Assembly (NCBI GenBank): GCA_020025915.1
Contig: JAHHRH010000003.1
Location: 1 to 64,000, forward strand
Direction of reading: 5' to 3'
Length of the DNA: 64,000 nt
DNA from: Sutterella sp.
Lineage (GTDB): Bacteria; Pseudomonadota; Gammaproteobacteria; Burkholderiales; Burkholderiaceae_F
Shown here: one piece after another, positions 34,135-42,117 of the stretch
How positions within the stretch are numbered: position 1 is the stretch's first letter
Layout of the letters: each line of letters opens with the position of its first letter
Notes under the pieces: generated by a model
Seen by the model: only the letters and a program-made list of their open reading frames with translations
What the model was told of the DNA's origin: nothing
Databases searched by the model: none
Translations under genes and position numbers: made by a program

Positions 34135-35325
34135 ATGGCCAAGGGTAAGTTTGAACGTACCAAGCCCCACGTTAATGTGGGCACGATCGGTCACGTGGAC
34201 CATGGTAAGACCACGCTGACGGCCGCTATCACCACGATTCTTTCCAAGGCTTTCGGCGGTGAAGCTAAGGCCTATGACCAGATCGACGCTGCTCCTGAAG
34301 AAAAGGCTCGCGGCATTACCATTAACACGTCTCACGTTGAATACGAAACGGAAACGCGTCACTATGCTCACGTTGACTGCCCGGGTCACGCTGACTATGT
34401 GAAGAACATGATTACTGGTGCTGCCCAGATGGACGGTGCTATTCTCGTTTGTTCCGCTGCTGACGGTCCGATGCCTCAGACGCGTGAACACATCCTTCTC
34501 GCTCGTCAGGTTGGCGTTCCCTACATCATCGTCTTCTTGAACAAGTGCGACATGGTTGACGACGAAGAACTTCTCGAACTCGTTGAAATGGAAGTTCGTG
34601 AACTTCTCTCCAACTATGACTTCCCGGGTGACACGATCCCGATCGTTAAGGGTTCCGCTAAGCTCGCTCTCGAAGGCGACCAGAGCCCGATCGGCGAACC
34701 GGCTATTCTCGAACTCGCCAAGCAGCTCGACACGTACATTCCGACGCCGGAACGTGCTGTTGACCAGCCGTTCCTTATGCCGATCGAAGATGTGTTCTCC
34801 ATCTCTGGCCGTGGTACGGTTGTGACGGGTCGTGTTGAACGCGGTGTTATCCACGTTGGCGACGAAATTGAAATCGTTGGTATCAAGGCTACGGCTAAGA
34901 CGACCTGCACGGGCGTTGAAATGTTCCGTAAGCTTCTTGACCAGGGTGAAGCTGGCGACAACGTTGGTATTCTTCTCCGTGGTACGAAGCGTGAAGACGT
35001 TGAACGTGGTCAAGTTCTCGCTAAGCCGGGTACGATCACCCCGCACACCCACTTCAAGGGCGAAGTTTACGTTCTTACGAAGGAAGAAGGTGGCCGTCAT
35101 ACCCCGTTCTTCAAGGGCTATCGTCCACAGTTCTACTTCCGTACGACGGACGTGACCGGTACGATCGAATTGCCGGAAGGCGTTGAAATGGTTATGCCTG
35201 GTGACAACATCGCCATGACCGTTAAGTTGATCTGCCCGATCGCTATGGAACAGGGTCTCCGCTTCGCTATCCGTGAAGGTGGCCACACTGTCGGTGCTGG
35301 CGTCGTTGCCTCTGTTATCGAATAA
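34135..35325 (+). CDS. tuf: Elongation factor Tu (copy 2)
   Basis: A 396-residue protein, identical to copy 1 at 16856. The DNA also appears identical over all 1191 bp, whereas the bases just before the ATG (GGACCTAAA here, GGAGCCAAAG there) and just after the stop differ. This is the tufA-position copy at the end of the str operon. Continuous gene conversion is the usual explanation for such identity. A hairpin that could stop transcription lies 33 bp after the stop, overlapping the rpsJ promoter. Confidence 0.98.
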   Translation: MAKGKFERTKPHVNVGTIGHVDHGKTTLTAAITTILSKAFGGEAKAYDQIDAAPEEKARGITINTSHVEYETETRHYAHVDCPGHADYVKNMITGAAQMDGAILVCSAADGPMPQTREHILLARQVGVPYIIVFLNKCDMVDDEELLELVEMEVRELLSNYDFPGDTIPIVKGSAKLALEGDQSPIGEPAILELAKQLDTYIPTPERAVDQPFLMPIEDVFSISGRGTVVTGRVERGVIHVGDEIEIVGIKATAKTTCTGVEMFRKLLDQGEAGDNVGILLRGTKREDVERGQVLAKPGTITPHTHFKGEVYVLTKEEGGRHTPFFKGYRPQFYFRTTDVTGTIELPEGVEMVMPGDNIAMTVKLICPIAMEQGLRFAIREGGHTVGAGVVASVIE

Positions 35326-35348
35326 CTGAAAAAATTCAGTAATTTGAC

Positions 35349-35378
35349 TTGATCGCTCGAGGGAGCGGGGTGTATACT
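35349..35378 (+). promoter_or_regulatory. Promoter of rpsJ
   Basis: TTGATC (35349-35354) and TATACT (35373-35378) are separated by 18 bp. Transcription would start near 35385, about 40 nt before rpsJ. The -10 lies inside the loop of the inverted repeat at 35359-35388. Confidence 0.65.
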
Positions 35379-35396
35379 CCGCTCCCTCTGTTCTTT
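35359..35396 (+). terminator. 10-bp inverted repeat overlapping the rpsJ promoter
   Basis: GAGGGAGCGG (35359-35368) and CCGCTCCCTC (35379-35388) are a perfect repeat with a 10-nt loop, followed by TGTTCTTTT. As RNA from the tuf side it is a plausible terminator for the str operon. As DNA it flanks the -10 of the rpsJ promoter. Confidence 0.65.
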
Positions 35397-35424
35397 TAAT
35401 TGTTCTTTTATACAGGAATACGCA

Positions 35425-35736
35425 ATGCAATCTCAGCGCATTCGCATCCGCCTCAAGGCGTATGACTACAAGTTGATCGACCAGTCCGCACTGGAAATTG
35501 TTGATACCGCTAAGCGCACCGGCGCTGTGGTTCGCGGTCCCGTTCCGCTTCCCACTCGCATCCAGCGCTTCGACATTCTTCGTTCCCCGCACGTGAACAA
35601 GACGTCTCGAGATCAGCTCGAAATTCGCACCCATCAGCGCCTTATGGATATCGTCGACCCGACCGATAAGACGGTTGACGCTCTCATGAAGCTCGACCTT
35701 CCCGCTGGCGTCGACGTCAAGATCAAGGTTCAGTAA
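35425..35736 (+). CDS. rpsJ: 30S ribosomal protein S10
   Basis: A 103-residue protein that is also NusE, the NusG/NusB partner in antitermination. Diagnostic stretches are IRIRLKAYDYKLIDQSA, GPVPLPTRIQRF and HVNKTSRDQLEIRTHQR. It has a good AGGAA ribosome site. Unlike the usual S10 operon, a 167-bp gap with its own promoter separates it from rplC. Confidence 0.98.
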   Translation: MQSQRIRIRLKAYDYKLIDQSALEIVDTAKRTGAVVRGPVPLPTRIQRFDILRSPHVNKTSRDQLEIRTHQRLMDIVDPTDKTVDALMKLDLPAGVDVKIKVQ

Positions 35737-35784
35737 TCAAATTAAGATTGGTAGCTGAACATCAAAGAAAAGTCGCAAAATAGG

Positions 35785-35813
35785 TTGCAACAAATCAGAT
35801 TCACAGCTACAAT
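35785..35813 (+). promoter_or_regulatory. Promoter of rplC
   Basis: TTGCAA (35785-35790) and TACAAT (35808-35813) are separated by 17 bp. It lies between rpsJ and rplC, where the classical S10 operon has no promoter. Confidence 0.7.
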
Positions 35814-35826
35814 CGCGCCTTTCAGT

Positions 35827-35860
35827 CCAAACTATTAAATCGCGAGAGTTTGGCTTTTTC
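35827..35860 (+). terminator. Attenuator-like hairpin in the rplC leader
   Basis: CCAAACT (35827-35833) and AGTTTGG (35847-35853) form a perfect 7-bp stem followed by CTTTTTC. It begins only a few bases after the predicted start of transcription. A second stem (CCCGGC with GCCGGG, 35872-35891) comes right before the rplC ribosome site. The arrangement looks like regulated attenuation, perhaps by L4 as in E. coli. Confidence 0.5.
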
Positions 35861-35903
35861 ATGAAAACGGTCCCGGCCAATCGTAGCCGGGGTGGAGAAA
35901 ACA

Positions 35904-36548
35904 ATGAGTGATAAGCTCGGCATCGTCGGTCGCAAGATCGGCATGACGCGCATTTTCACGGAAGACGGTGTTTCCGTTCCCGTGACTGTGCTCGATGTGT
36001 CGAATAACCGTGTCACTATGGTGAAGACGGTTGAAACCGACGGCTACAATGCAATCCAAGTCGCGTTTGGCTCCAAGAAGCCCACGCGCGTGAGCAAGCC
36101 CCTTGCTGGCCATTATGCTAAGGCTGGCGTCGAAGCTGGTAGCATGCTCAAAGAGTTCCATATCGAAGCTGAACAGGTTGCCGAATTTAAGCCCGGCATG
36201 GCTCTCAAGGCCGAAATGTTCACGGAAGGTCAGAAGGTTGATGTGACTGGCACGACCATCGGTAAGGGTTTCCAAGGTGGTATCAAGCGCCATCACTTCT
36301 CGTCCAATCGCGCGTCTCACGGTAATTCCGTGACGACCCGTGCCCCTGGTTCTATCGGTAACCGTCAGGATCCGGGTCGCGTTTTCCCCGGCAAGCGTAT
36401 GGCCGGTCATTTGGGCGATGTGCAGCGCACGACGCAGAACCTCATTATTGCGCGCGTTGACACTGAACGTCAGCTTCTGCTGGTTCGCGGTGCTGTTCCC
36501 GGCGCCAAGGGCGGCGAAGTGATCGTCCGTCCGGCTGTTAAGGCGTAA
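35904..36548 (+). CDS. rplC: 50S ribosomal protein L3
   Basis: A 214-residue protein that helps start 50S assembly at the peptidyl-transferase centre. LGIVGRKIGMTRIFTEDG and GNSVTTRAPGSIGNRQDPGR are characteristic. The ATG at 35904 follows GGAG by 7 nt; the GTG at 35892 overlaps that site and is rejected. Confidence 0.98.
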   Translation: MSDKLGIVGRKIGMTRIFTEDGVSVPVTVLDVSNNRVTMVKTVETDGYNAIQVAFGSKKPTRVSKPLAGHYAKAGVEAGSMLKEFHIEAEQVAEFKPGMALKAEMFTEGQKVDVTGTTIGKGFQGGIKRHHFSSNRASHGNSVTTRAPGSIGNRQDPGRVFPGKRMAGHLGDVQRTTQNLIIARVDTERQLLLVRGAVPGAKGGEVIVRPAVKA

Positions 36549-36559
36549 GGAGCGAAACA

Positions 36560-37180
36560 ATGGAACTCAATATCCTGAACGAACAGGGTAAGACGGTTGT
36601 TGCCGCTGACGCCGTGTTCGGTCGTGAATACAATGAAGCCCTGGTGCACCAGATTGTGGTTGCTTTCCAGGCCAATGCTCGTCTTGGTACGCGTGCTCAG
36701 CTCACCCGTGAAGCTGTGCATCATTCCACTAAGAAGCCATGGCGCCAGAAGGGTACTGGTCGTGCCCGTTCTGGTATGACGTCTTCTCCGGTTTGGCGTG
36801 GAGGCGGTCGCGCTTTCCCGAATTCCCCGGATGAAAACTTTAGCCAGAAGGTTAACAAGAAGATGTATCGCGCTGCGATGGCCTCTATTTGGTCGAAGCT
36901 CGTAGCCGACGAACGTCTCGCTGTTGTCGAAACCTTCAAGGTTGAAATGCCGAAGACGAAGGCTTTTGCCACGCAGCTCAAGACGATGGGTCTGCAGAAC
37001 AAGGTTCTTCTCGTTGTTGGCGCCGAAGAACTCGATGACAACCTCATCCTTGCTTCCCGCAACATGAAGGATGTGCTCGTTGTTCCGACCCGTTACGCCG
37101 ATCCGCTCTGCCTCCTTTATTTCGACAAGGTGGTGGTTACGAAGGCTGCTGTGTCTGAGATTGAGGAGATGCTGGCATGA
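36560..37180 (+). CDS. rplD: 50S ribosomal protein L4
   Basis: A 206-residue protein lining the exit tunnel. The loop motif KKPWRQKGTGRARSG is present. In E. coli L4 is the autogenous repressor of its operon. The stop overlaps the rplW start (ATGA). Confidence 0.98.
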   Translation: MELNILNEQGKTVVAADAVFGREYNEALVHQIVVAFQANARLGTRAQLTREAVHHSTKKPWRQKGTGRARSGMTSSPVWRGGGRAFPNSPDENFSQKVNKKMYRAAMASIWSKLVADERLAVVETFKVEMPKTKAFATQLKTMGLQNKVLLVVGAEELDDNLILASRNMKDVLVVPTRYADPLCLLYFDKVVVTKAAVSEIEEMLA

Positions 37181-37476
37181 ACCAGGAACGTCTTTTGAAG
37201 GTACTCGTTGCCCCGGTGATCTCCGAAAAGAGCACCATGGTCGCCGAGAAGCTCAACCAGGTTTCTTTTGTTGTCATTCCTGATGCCAACAAGGCCGAGG
37301 TTAAGGCTGCTGTTGAACTGCTCTTCAATGTGCAGGTCAAATCCGTTCAAATTCTGAACCTGAAGGGCAAGCAGAAGCGCTTTGGCCGCTTCATGGGTAA
37401 GCGTAACGACGTTCGCAAGGCCTATGTCACGCTCGCTCAGGGTCAGGAAATCAACTTCGCGCAAGAGGTGAAGTAA
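37177..37476 (+). CDS. rplW: 50S ribosomal protein L23
   Basis: A 99-residue protein at the tunnel exit and a docking site for trigger factor and SRP. APVISEKSTMVAEKLNQ and KRFGRFMGKRNDVRKAYV are typical. It overlaps rplD and rplB by a few bases on each side. Confidence 0.98.
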   Translation: MNQERLLKVLVAPVISEKSTMVAEKLNQVSFVVIPDANKAEVKAAVELLFNVQVKSVQILNLKGKQKRFGRFMGKRNDVRKAYVTLAQGQEINFAQEVK

Positions 37477-38303
37477 TGGCTCTCGTCAAACTCAAGCCGA
37501 CGTCCGCCGGTCGCCGTCATGCGGTTAAGGTTGTCAATAAGGAGCTCCACAAGGGTAAGCCTTGGGCTGCTCTGACCGAAAAGAAGAACCGCGGTTCCGG
37601 CCGTAACAACAATGGTCACATCACCTGCCGTCATAAGGGTGGTGGTTCTAAGCGCGCTTATCGTATCATCGATTTCAAGCGTCAGAAGGATGGTGTGCCC
37701 GCTCGCGTAGAACGTATCGAATACGATCCGAACCGTTCTGCTCACATCGCTTTGGTGTGCTATGCCGACGGTGAACGTTGCTACATCATCGCTCCGAAGG
37801 GTCTGACTGTTGGTCAGGAAATCATGAACGGTCCGGAATCTCCGATCAAGGTCGGTAACACGCTTCCGCTCCGCAACATCCCGGTCGGTTCTACGATTCA
37901 CTGTATCGAATTGCTCCCGGGTAAGGGTGCTCAGATGGTTCGTGCCGCTGGCGCTTTTGCTCAGCTTGTTGCTCGTGAAGGCGAATACGCTCAGGTCCGC
38001 CTCCGCTCCGGCGAAGTTCGTCGCGTTCTCATCGAATGCCGCGCTACGATTGGTGCTGTTGGCAATGAAGAAAACAGCCTCCGTGAACTCGGTAAGGCTG
38101 GTGCGAAGCGTTGGCGCGGTGTTCGCCCGACGGTTCGTGGGGTTGCCATGAACCCGGTTGACCATCCGCATGGTGGTGGTGAAGGTAAGACCGGTACTGG
38201 TCGCGCTCCTGTCACTCCGTGGGGTCAGCTCACGAAGGGTTATCGTACCCGTAACTGCAAGCGCACCGATTCCATGATCGTTACGCGCCGTAACCGTAAA
38301 TAA
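37476..38303 (+). CDS. rplB: 50S ribosomal protein L2
   Basis: A 275-residue protein needed for subunit joining and peptidyl transfer. The conserved VDHPHGGGEG motif with its essential His is near residue 229, and the end GYRTRNCKRTDSMIVTRR is typical. Start overlaps the rplW stop in TAATG. Confidence 0.98.
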   Translation: MALVKLKPTSAGRRHAVKVVNKELHKGKPWAALTEKKNRGSGRNNNGHITCRHKGGGSKRAYRIIDFKRQKDGVPARVERIEYDPNRSAHIALVCYADGERCYIIAPKGLTVGQEIMNGPESPIKVGNTLPLRNIPVGSTIHCIELLPGKGAQMVRAAGAFAQLVAREGEYAQVRLRSGEVRRVLIECRATIGAVGNEENSLRELGKAGAKRWRGVRPTVRGVAMNPVDHPHGGGEGKTGTGRAPVTPWGQLTKGYRTRNCKRTDSMIVTRRNRK

Positions 38304-38313
38304 GGGGGCCTGA

Positions 38314-38592
38314 ATGTCTCGTTCCTTGAAGAAAGGCCCGTTTGTTGACGGGCACCTGATGAAGAAGGTTGAAAACGCCCAGGCGAGTCGCGACAAGCGT
38401 CCGTTGAAGACCTGGTCTCGTCGTTCGACCATTCTTCCTGAGTTCATCGGTCTGACCATTGCCGTTCATAACGGCCGTCAGCATGTGCCGGTGTACATCA
38501 ATGAAAACATGGTTGGCCATAAGCTCGGTGAATTTGCGAATACTCGCACGTTCAAGGGCCATGCCGCTGGTGACAAGAAGGTGGGTAAGTAA
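38314..38592 (+). CDS. rpsS: 30S ribosomal protein S19
   Basis: A 92-residue protein of the 30S head. MSRSLKKGPFVDGHLMKKVE and STILPEFIGLTIAVHNG are diagnostic. The stop is directly followed by the rplV ATG. Confidence 0.98.
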   Translation: MSRSLKKGPFVDGHLMKKVENAQASRDKRPLKTWSRRSTILPEFIGLTIAVHNGRQHVPVYINENMVGHKLGEFANTRTFKGHAAGDKKVGK

Positions 38593-38934
38593 ATGGAAAC
38601 TACTGCTATTGTTCGTGGTGTCCGCCTTTCGGCTCAGAAGGGTCGTTTGGTTGCTGACCTCGTTCGCGGCAAGCCCGTGGGCAAGGCTCTTGCTATCCTC
38701 ACCTTCACCCAGAAGAAGGCTGCGGTCATCATTAAGAAGGCTCTCGAAAGCGCTATTGCCAATGCCGAGCACAATGATGGTGCTGACATCGACACGCTCA
38801 TCGTGACCAAGATTCACGTGGAAAAGGCTGCTACGCTCCGCCGTTTCGCTGCTCGTGCTAAGGGCCGCGGTACGCGCATCAACAAGCAGACTAGCCATAT
38901 CTACATTTCCGTTGGCGACGCGAAAGCTAAGTAA
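38593..38934 (+). CDS. rplV: 50S ribosomal protein L22
   Basis: A 113-residue protein lining the exit tunnel, with a long beta hairpin (RRFAARAKGRGTRINKQTSH). RGVRLSAQKGRLVADLVRGK is the family start. It begins at the base after the rpsS stop, so its translation probably depends on rpsS. Confidence 0.98.
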   Translation: METTAIVRGVRLSAQKGRLVADLVRGKPVGKALAILTFTQKKAAVIIKKALESAIANAEHNDGADIDTLIVTKIHVEKAATLRRFAARAKGRGTRINKQTSHIYISVGDAKAK

Positions 38935-38943
38935 AGGTGTACC

Positions 38944-39717
38944 ATGGGTCAGAAAATTAATCCCACCGGCTTCCGTCTTCCCGTGACGCGCAATTGGACG
39001 TCGCGCTGGTATGCGGTTGGCCGTGATTTTTCCCGCACGCTCGGTGAAGACCTCGCTGTTCGCAGCTTCCTTATCAAGAAGCTCCGTAACGCCAGCGTGA
39101 GCCGTATTCTTATCGAACGTCCGGCTAACAATGCTCGTATCACGATCTTCTCTGCTCGTCCGGGTATCGTGATCGGTAAGCAAGGTGCTGATATTGAAGC
39201 TCTGAAGGCTGAAGTTCAGAAGATGATGGGCGTGCCAGTTCACGTCAACATCGAAGAAGTTCGTCGTCCGGAACTCGATGCCCAGCTCATCGCTGATGGC
39301 ATCACTCAGCAGCTTGAAAAGCGTGTTATGTTCCGTCGCGCCATGAAGCGTGCTATGCAGAACGCTATGCGTCTCGGTGCCCTTGGCATCAAGATCATGT
39401 CCTCTGGCCGCCTCAACGGTGCTGATATCGCCCGTTGCGAATGGTATCGTGAAGGTCGTGTGCCTCTCCAGACCCTTCGCGCTAACATCGACTATGGCTT
39501 CTCAGAAGCTCTTACCACGTACGGTATCGTTGGTGTTAAGGTCTGGGTTTACAAGGGTGACAACTTTGGTCAGGAAGAAGCTGTTGAAGCTCCTCGTGAA
39601 GACCGTCGTAGCCGTCGCCCCGGTGACCGTGCTGGCAAGCCTGGCTCTCGCCGCAACAACGGTCGTCGCAATGAAACGAAGCAGCAGCGTAAGCCTGTTG
39701 CTAAGGACGGAGAATAA
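38944..39717 (+). CDS. rpsC: 30S ribosomal protein S3
   Basis: A 257-residue protein at the mRNA entry. The KH domain contains RPGIVIGKQGADIEAL. The C-terminus is an extended basic tail of about 45 residues (EDRRSRRPGDRAG onward), longer than in E. coli (233 residues) as is common in betaproteobacteria. Confidence 0.98.
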   Translation: MGQKINPTGFRLPVTRNWTSRWYAVGRDFSRTLGEDLAVRSFLIKKLRNASVSRILIERPANNARITIFSARPGIVIGKQGADIEALKAEVQKMMGVPVHVNIEEVRRPELDAQLIADGITQQLEKRVMFRRAMKRAMQNAMRLGALGIKIMSSGRLNGADIARCEWYREGRVPLQTLRANIDYGFSEALTTYGIVGVKVWVYKGDNFGQEEAVEAPREDRRSRRPGDRAGKPGSRRNNGRRNETKQQRKPVAKDGE

Positions 39718-39719
39718 CG

Positions 39720-40136
39720 ATGCTGCAACCTAATCGTCGCAAATATCGTAAGGACCAGAAGGGCCGTAACTATGGTCTCGCTACTCGCGGTGCCAATGTT
39801 TCTTTCGGCGAATTCGGTCTGAAGACGCTCGAACGCGGTCGTATTACGGCTCGCCAGATTGAAGCTGCCCGTCGTGCTATTACGCGTCACATCAAGCGTG
39901 GTGGCCGTGTGTGGATCCGTGTGTTCCCGGACAAGCCCATCTCCAGCAAGCCTGCTGAAGTTCGTATGGGTAACGGTAAGGGTAATCCGGAGTACTGGGT
40001 TGCGCTGGTTCAGCCGGGCCGTGTGCTTTATGAAATGGACGGGGTTGACGAACAGCTCGCTCGCGAAGCTTTTGCTCTCGCCGCTGCTAAGCTGCCCGTG
40101 AAGACCACGTTTGTTGTCCGCCAGATCGGCATGTAA
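39720..40136 (+). CDS. rplP: 50S ribosomal protein L16
   Basis: A 138-residue protein near the A-site tRNA. MLQPNRRKYRKDQKGRNYGL and the PVSSKPAEVRMGNGKG-type motif (here PISSKPAEVRMGNGKG) identify it. It starts 2 bp after rpsC. Confidence 0.98.
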   Translation: MLQPNRRKYRKDQKGRNYGLATRGANVSFGEFGLKTLERGRITARQIEAARRAITRHIKRGGRVWIRVFPDKPISSKPAEVRMGNGKGNPEYWVALVQPGRVLYEMDGVDEQLAREAFALAAAKLPVKTTFVVRQIGM

Positions 40137-40146
40137 GGAGACGGAC

Positions 40147-40341
40147 ATGAACGCTAAGGAACTGCGCGCCAAAGATGAGGCCGCGCTCAAACAGGAACTG
40201 AATGACCTTCAGAACACGCATTTCAAGTTGCGTATGCAGAAGGCCACCCAGCAGCTTACGAACACGAGTTCGTTGCGCACGACGCGTCGTGATATCGCGC
40301 GCGTTCGCACGATCCTTACCCAGAAGGCGACCACGAAATGA
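40147..40341 (+). CDS. rpmC: 50S ribosomal protein L29
   Basis: A 64-residue helical protein at the tunnel exit. MNAKELRAKDEAALKQELND and RRDIARVRTILTQK are typical. The true ATG is at 40147 with AAGGAGA 7 nt upstream; an in-frame start at 40111 inside rplP is rejected. It overlaps rpsQ by 4 bases. Confidence 0.97.
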   Translation: MNAKELRAKDEAALKQELNDLQNTHFKLRMQKATQQLTNTSSLRTTRRDIARVRTILTQKATTK

Positions 40342-40607
40342 CGGAACAGACCAATGAGTCTCTGAACCGCACTCTTATCGGTACGGTTTCCAGTAGCAAG
40401 ATGGAAAAGACCGTTACTGTTCTCGTTGAACGTAAGGTCAAGCATCCGCTGTATGGCAAGTATGTCGTTAAGAGCAAGAAGTATCATGCTCACGACGAAC
40501 TAGGCTGCAACGAAGGCGACAAGGTTGAAATCGCTGAATCTCGTCCGATGTCCAAGACCAAGTCTTGGGTTGTGACGAAGATCCTCGAAAAGGCTGTTGT
40601 TCTCTAA
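40338..40607 (+). CDS. rpsQ: 30S ribosomal protein S17
   Basis: An 89-residue OB-fold protein binding the 5' domain of 16S rRNA. LIGTVSSSKMEKTVTVLVER and CNEGDKVEIAESRPMSKTK are diagnostic. It ends the S10 block; a 244-bp gap with promoter and hairpin follows. Confidence 0.98.
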   Translation: MTEQTNESLNRTLIGTVSSSKMEKTVTVLVERKVKHPLYGKYVVKSKKYHAHDELGCNEGDKVEIAESRPMSKTKSWVVTKILEKAVVL

Positions 40608-40641
40608 GTTACAGTCCGGCGAAAAAAAACGCCAGATTCGC

Positions 40642-40670
40642 TTGCATGACATAAAACATTAGTTTATAGT
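40642..40670 (+). promoter_or_regulatory. Promoter of the spc block
   Basis: TTGCAT (40642-40647) and TATAGT (40665-40670) are separated by 17 bp. The predicted start is near 40677, immediately before the hairpin at 40679. It would drive rplN to secY. Confidence 0.75.
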
Positions 40671-40678
40671 TGCAAGCC

Positions 40679-40716
40679 AATCGCCCGGGATACCCCTAGC
40701 GGTGTGCCGGGCGATT
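40679..40716 (+). promoter_or_regulatory. Hairpin at the 5' end of the spc transcript
   Basis: AATCGCCCGG (40679-40688) and CCGGGCGATT (40707-40716) form a perfect 10-bp stem with an 18-nt loop, followed by ACTTTTCTC. It lies at the very 5' end of the predicted rplN mRNA, with about 135 bp of leader after it. It may protect the end, regulate, or terminate read-through from rpsQ. Confidence 0.6.
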
Positions 40717-40851
40717 ACTTTTCTCGGGTTATGATTTGTCCGCCTCCCCTTGCATTTCGTAAGGCTTCCGAGACGGCCACATCTTAGCCTTCCTCCCGAA
40801 ACGGGACCAATACTATCCGCTAATGTGGAATAAGTTGGGATTTTCTAAACC

Positions 40852-41220
40852 ATGATTCAGATGCAAAGCCGACTGGACGTCGCCGATAACACCGGTGCCC
40901 GTTCAGTGATGTGTATCAAGGTGTTGGGCGGCTCTAAGCGCCGTTATGCCAACATCGGTGACGTCATCAAGGTGACTGTCAAAGAAGCGGCCCCGCGTGG
41001 TCGCGTAAAGAAGGGCGAAGTCTATAACGCGGTCGTTGTTCGTACCGCTCACGGTGTTCGCCGCCCGGATGGCTCCTCCATCAATTTTGATGGTAATGCC
41101 GCCGTTCTTCTCAACAGCAAGCTGGAGCCGATTGGCACCCGCATCTTCGGGCCGGTTACGCGTGAATTGCGTACCGAGCAGTTCATGAAGATCGTGTCGC
41201 TCGCTCCTGAAGTTATTTAA
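40852..41220 (+). CDS. rplN: 50S ribosomal protein L14
   Basis: A 122-residue protein at the subunit interface. MIQMQSRLDVADNTGARSVM and the end FGPVTRELRTEQFMKIVSLA are diagnostic. It opens the spc block. Confidence 0.98.
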   Translation: MIQMQSRLDVADNTGARSVMCIKVLGGSKRRYANIGDVIKVTVKEAAPRGRVKKGEVYNAVVVRTAHGVRRPDGSSINFDGNAAVLLNSKLEPIGTRIFGPVTRELRTEQFMKIVSLAPEVI

Positions 41221-41233
41221 TTAAGGAGAAGCG

Positions 41234-41554
41234 ATGCAACGTATCCGTAAGGGTGACGAAGTTATCGTCATTGCTGGCCGTGACAAGGGCACGAAGGGCA
41301 CCGTCCTCTCCCGCGTCGATGACCGCCATGTGATCGTCGAAGGCATTAACGTCGTTAAGAAGCACGTTCGTCCCAATCCGCAACTGGGTGTTGCTGGTGG
41401 TGTTGTCCAGAAGACCATGCCGATTGACCAGTCCAACGTTATGCTTGTTAACCCGGAAACGGGCAAGGGCGATCGCGTCGGCTTCAAAGAAGTCGATGGT
41501 AAGAAGGTTCGTGTGTTCAAGTCCAACGGTGCCGTTGTCGGCGCCAAGGCCTAA
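41234..41554 (+). CDS. rplX: 50S ribosomal protein L24
   Basis: A 106-residue KOW-domain protein that starts 50S assembly. RIRKGDEVIVIAGRDKGTKG and NVVKKHVRPNPQLGVAGG are typical. AAGGAGA precedes the ATG. Confidence 0.98.
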   Translation: MQRIRKGDEVIVIAGRDKGTKGTVLSRVDDRHVIVEGINVVKKHVRPNPQLGVAGGVVQKTMPIDQSNVMLVNPETGKGDRVGFKEVDGKKVRVFKSNGAVVGAKA

Positions 41555-41565
41555 TGAGGGTGACA

Positions 41566-42105
41566 ATGTCTCGTTTTAGTTCTATGTATCACGACACCAT
41601 TGTCCCCGAACTCATGAAGAAGTTCGGTTACAAGACCACGATGCAAGTTCCGCGTATCACGAAGATCACGTTGAACATGGGTGTCGGCGAAGCCGTTAAC
41701 GATAAGAAGCTCATTGACGCCGCAGTTGGCGACATGACGAAGATCGCTGGTCAGAAGCCTGTGGTTACTCGTACCCGCAAGGCTATCGCGAACTTTAAGA
41801 TTCGTGAAAACATGCCGATCGGTTGCATGGTGACGCTCCGTGGTGAACGTATGTATGACTTCCTGGATCGTCTCGTCACGGTGGCTTTCCCTCGTGTTCG
41901 CGACTTCCGTGGTGTCTCTGGTCGTGCTTTCGATGGCCGTGGTAACTACAACATCGGCTTGAAAGAACAGATCATTTTCCCGGAAATTGAGTACGACAAG
42001 ATCGACCATCTCCGTGGGATGAATATTTCTATTACCACGACGGCGAAGTCCGACGAAGAAGCTAAGGCGCTTCTCGCTGGTTTTAACTTCCCGTTCCGCA
42101 ACTGA
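41566..42105 (+). CDS. rplE: 50S ribosomal protein L5
   Basis: A 179-residue 5S-rRNA-binding protein. VPRITKITLNMGVGEAVNDK and RGMNISITTTAKSDEEAKAL are characteristic. The frame has an ATG at 41554 overlapping the rplX stop, but ATG 41566 has GAGG at a normal distance and gives exactly the usual 179 residues. Confidence 0.96.
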   Translation: MSRFSSMYHDTIVPELMKKFGYKTTMQVPRITKITLNMGVGEAVNDKKLIDAAVGDMTKIAGQKPVVTRTRKAIANFKIRENMPIGCMVTLRGERMYDFLDRLVTVAFPRVRDFRGVSGRAFDGRGNYNIGLKEQIIFPEIEYDKIDHLRGMNISITTTAKSDEEAKALLAGFNFPFRN

Positions 42106-42117
42106 GGTTGACGCAAA

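Noticed and set aside
34114..35634. Very long minus-strand frames (about 440 and 500 codons) opposite both tuf genes
   Set aside because: They are a by-product of the extreme codon bias and high order in tuf; the sense frame is certain EF-Tu and the reverse products have no family features.
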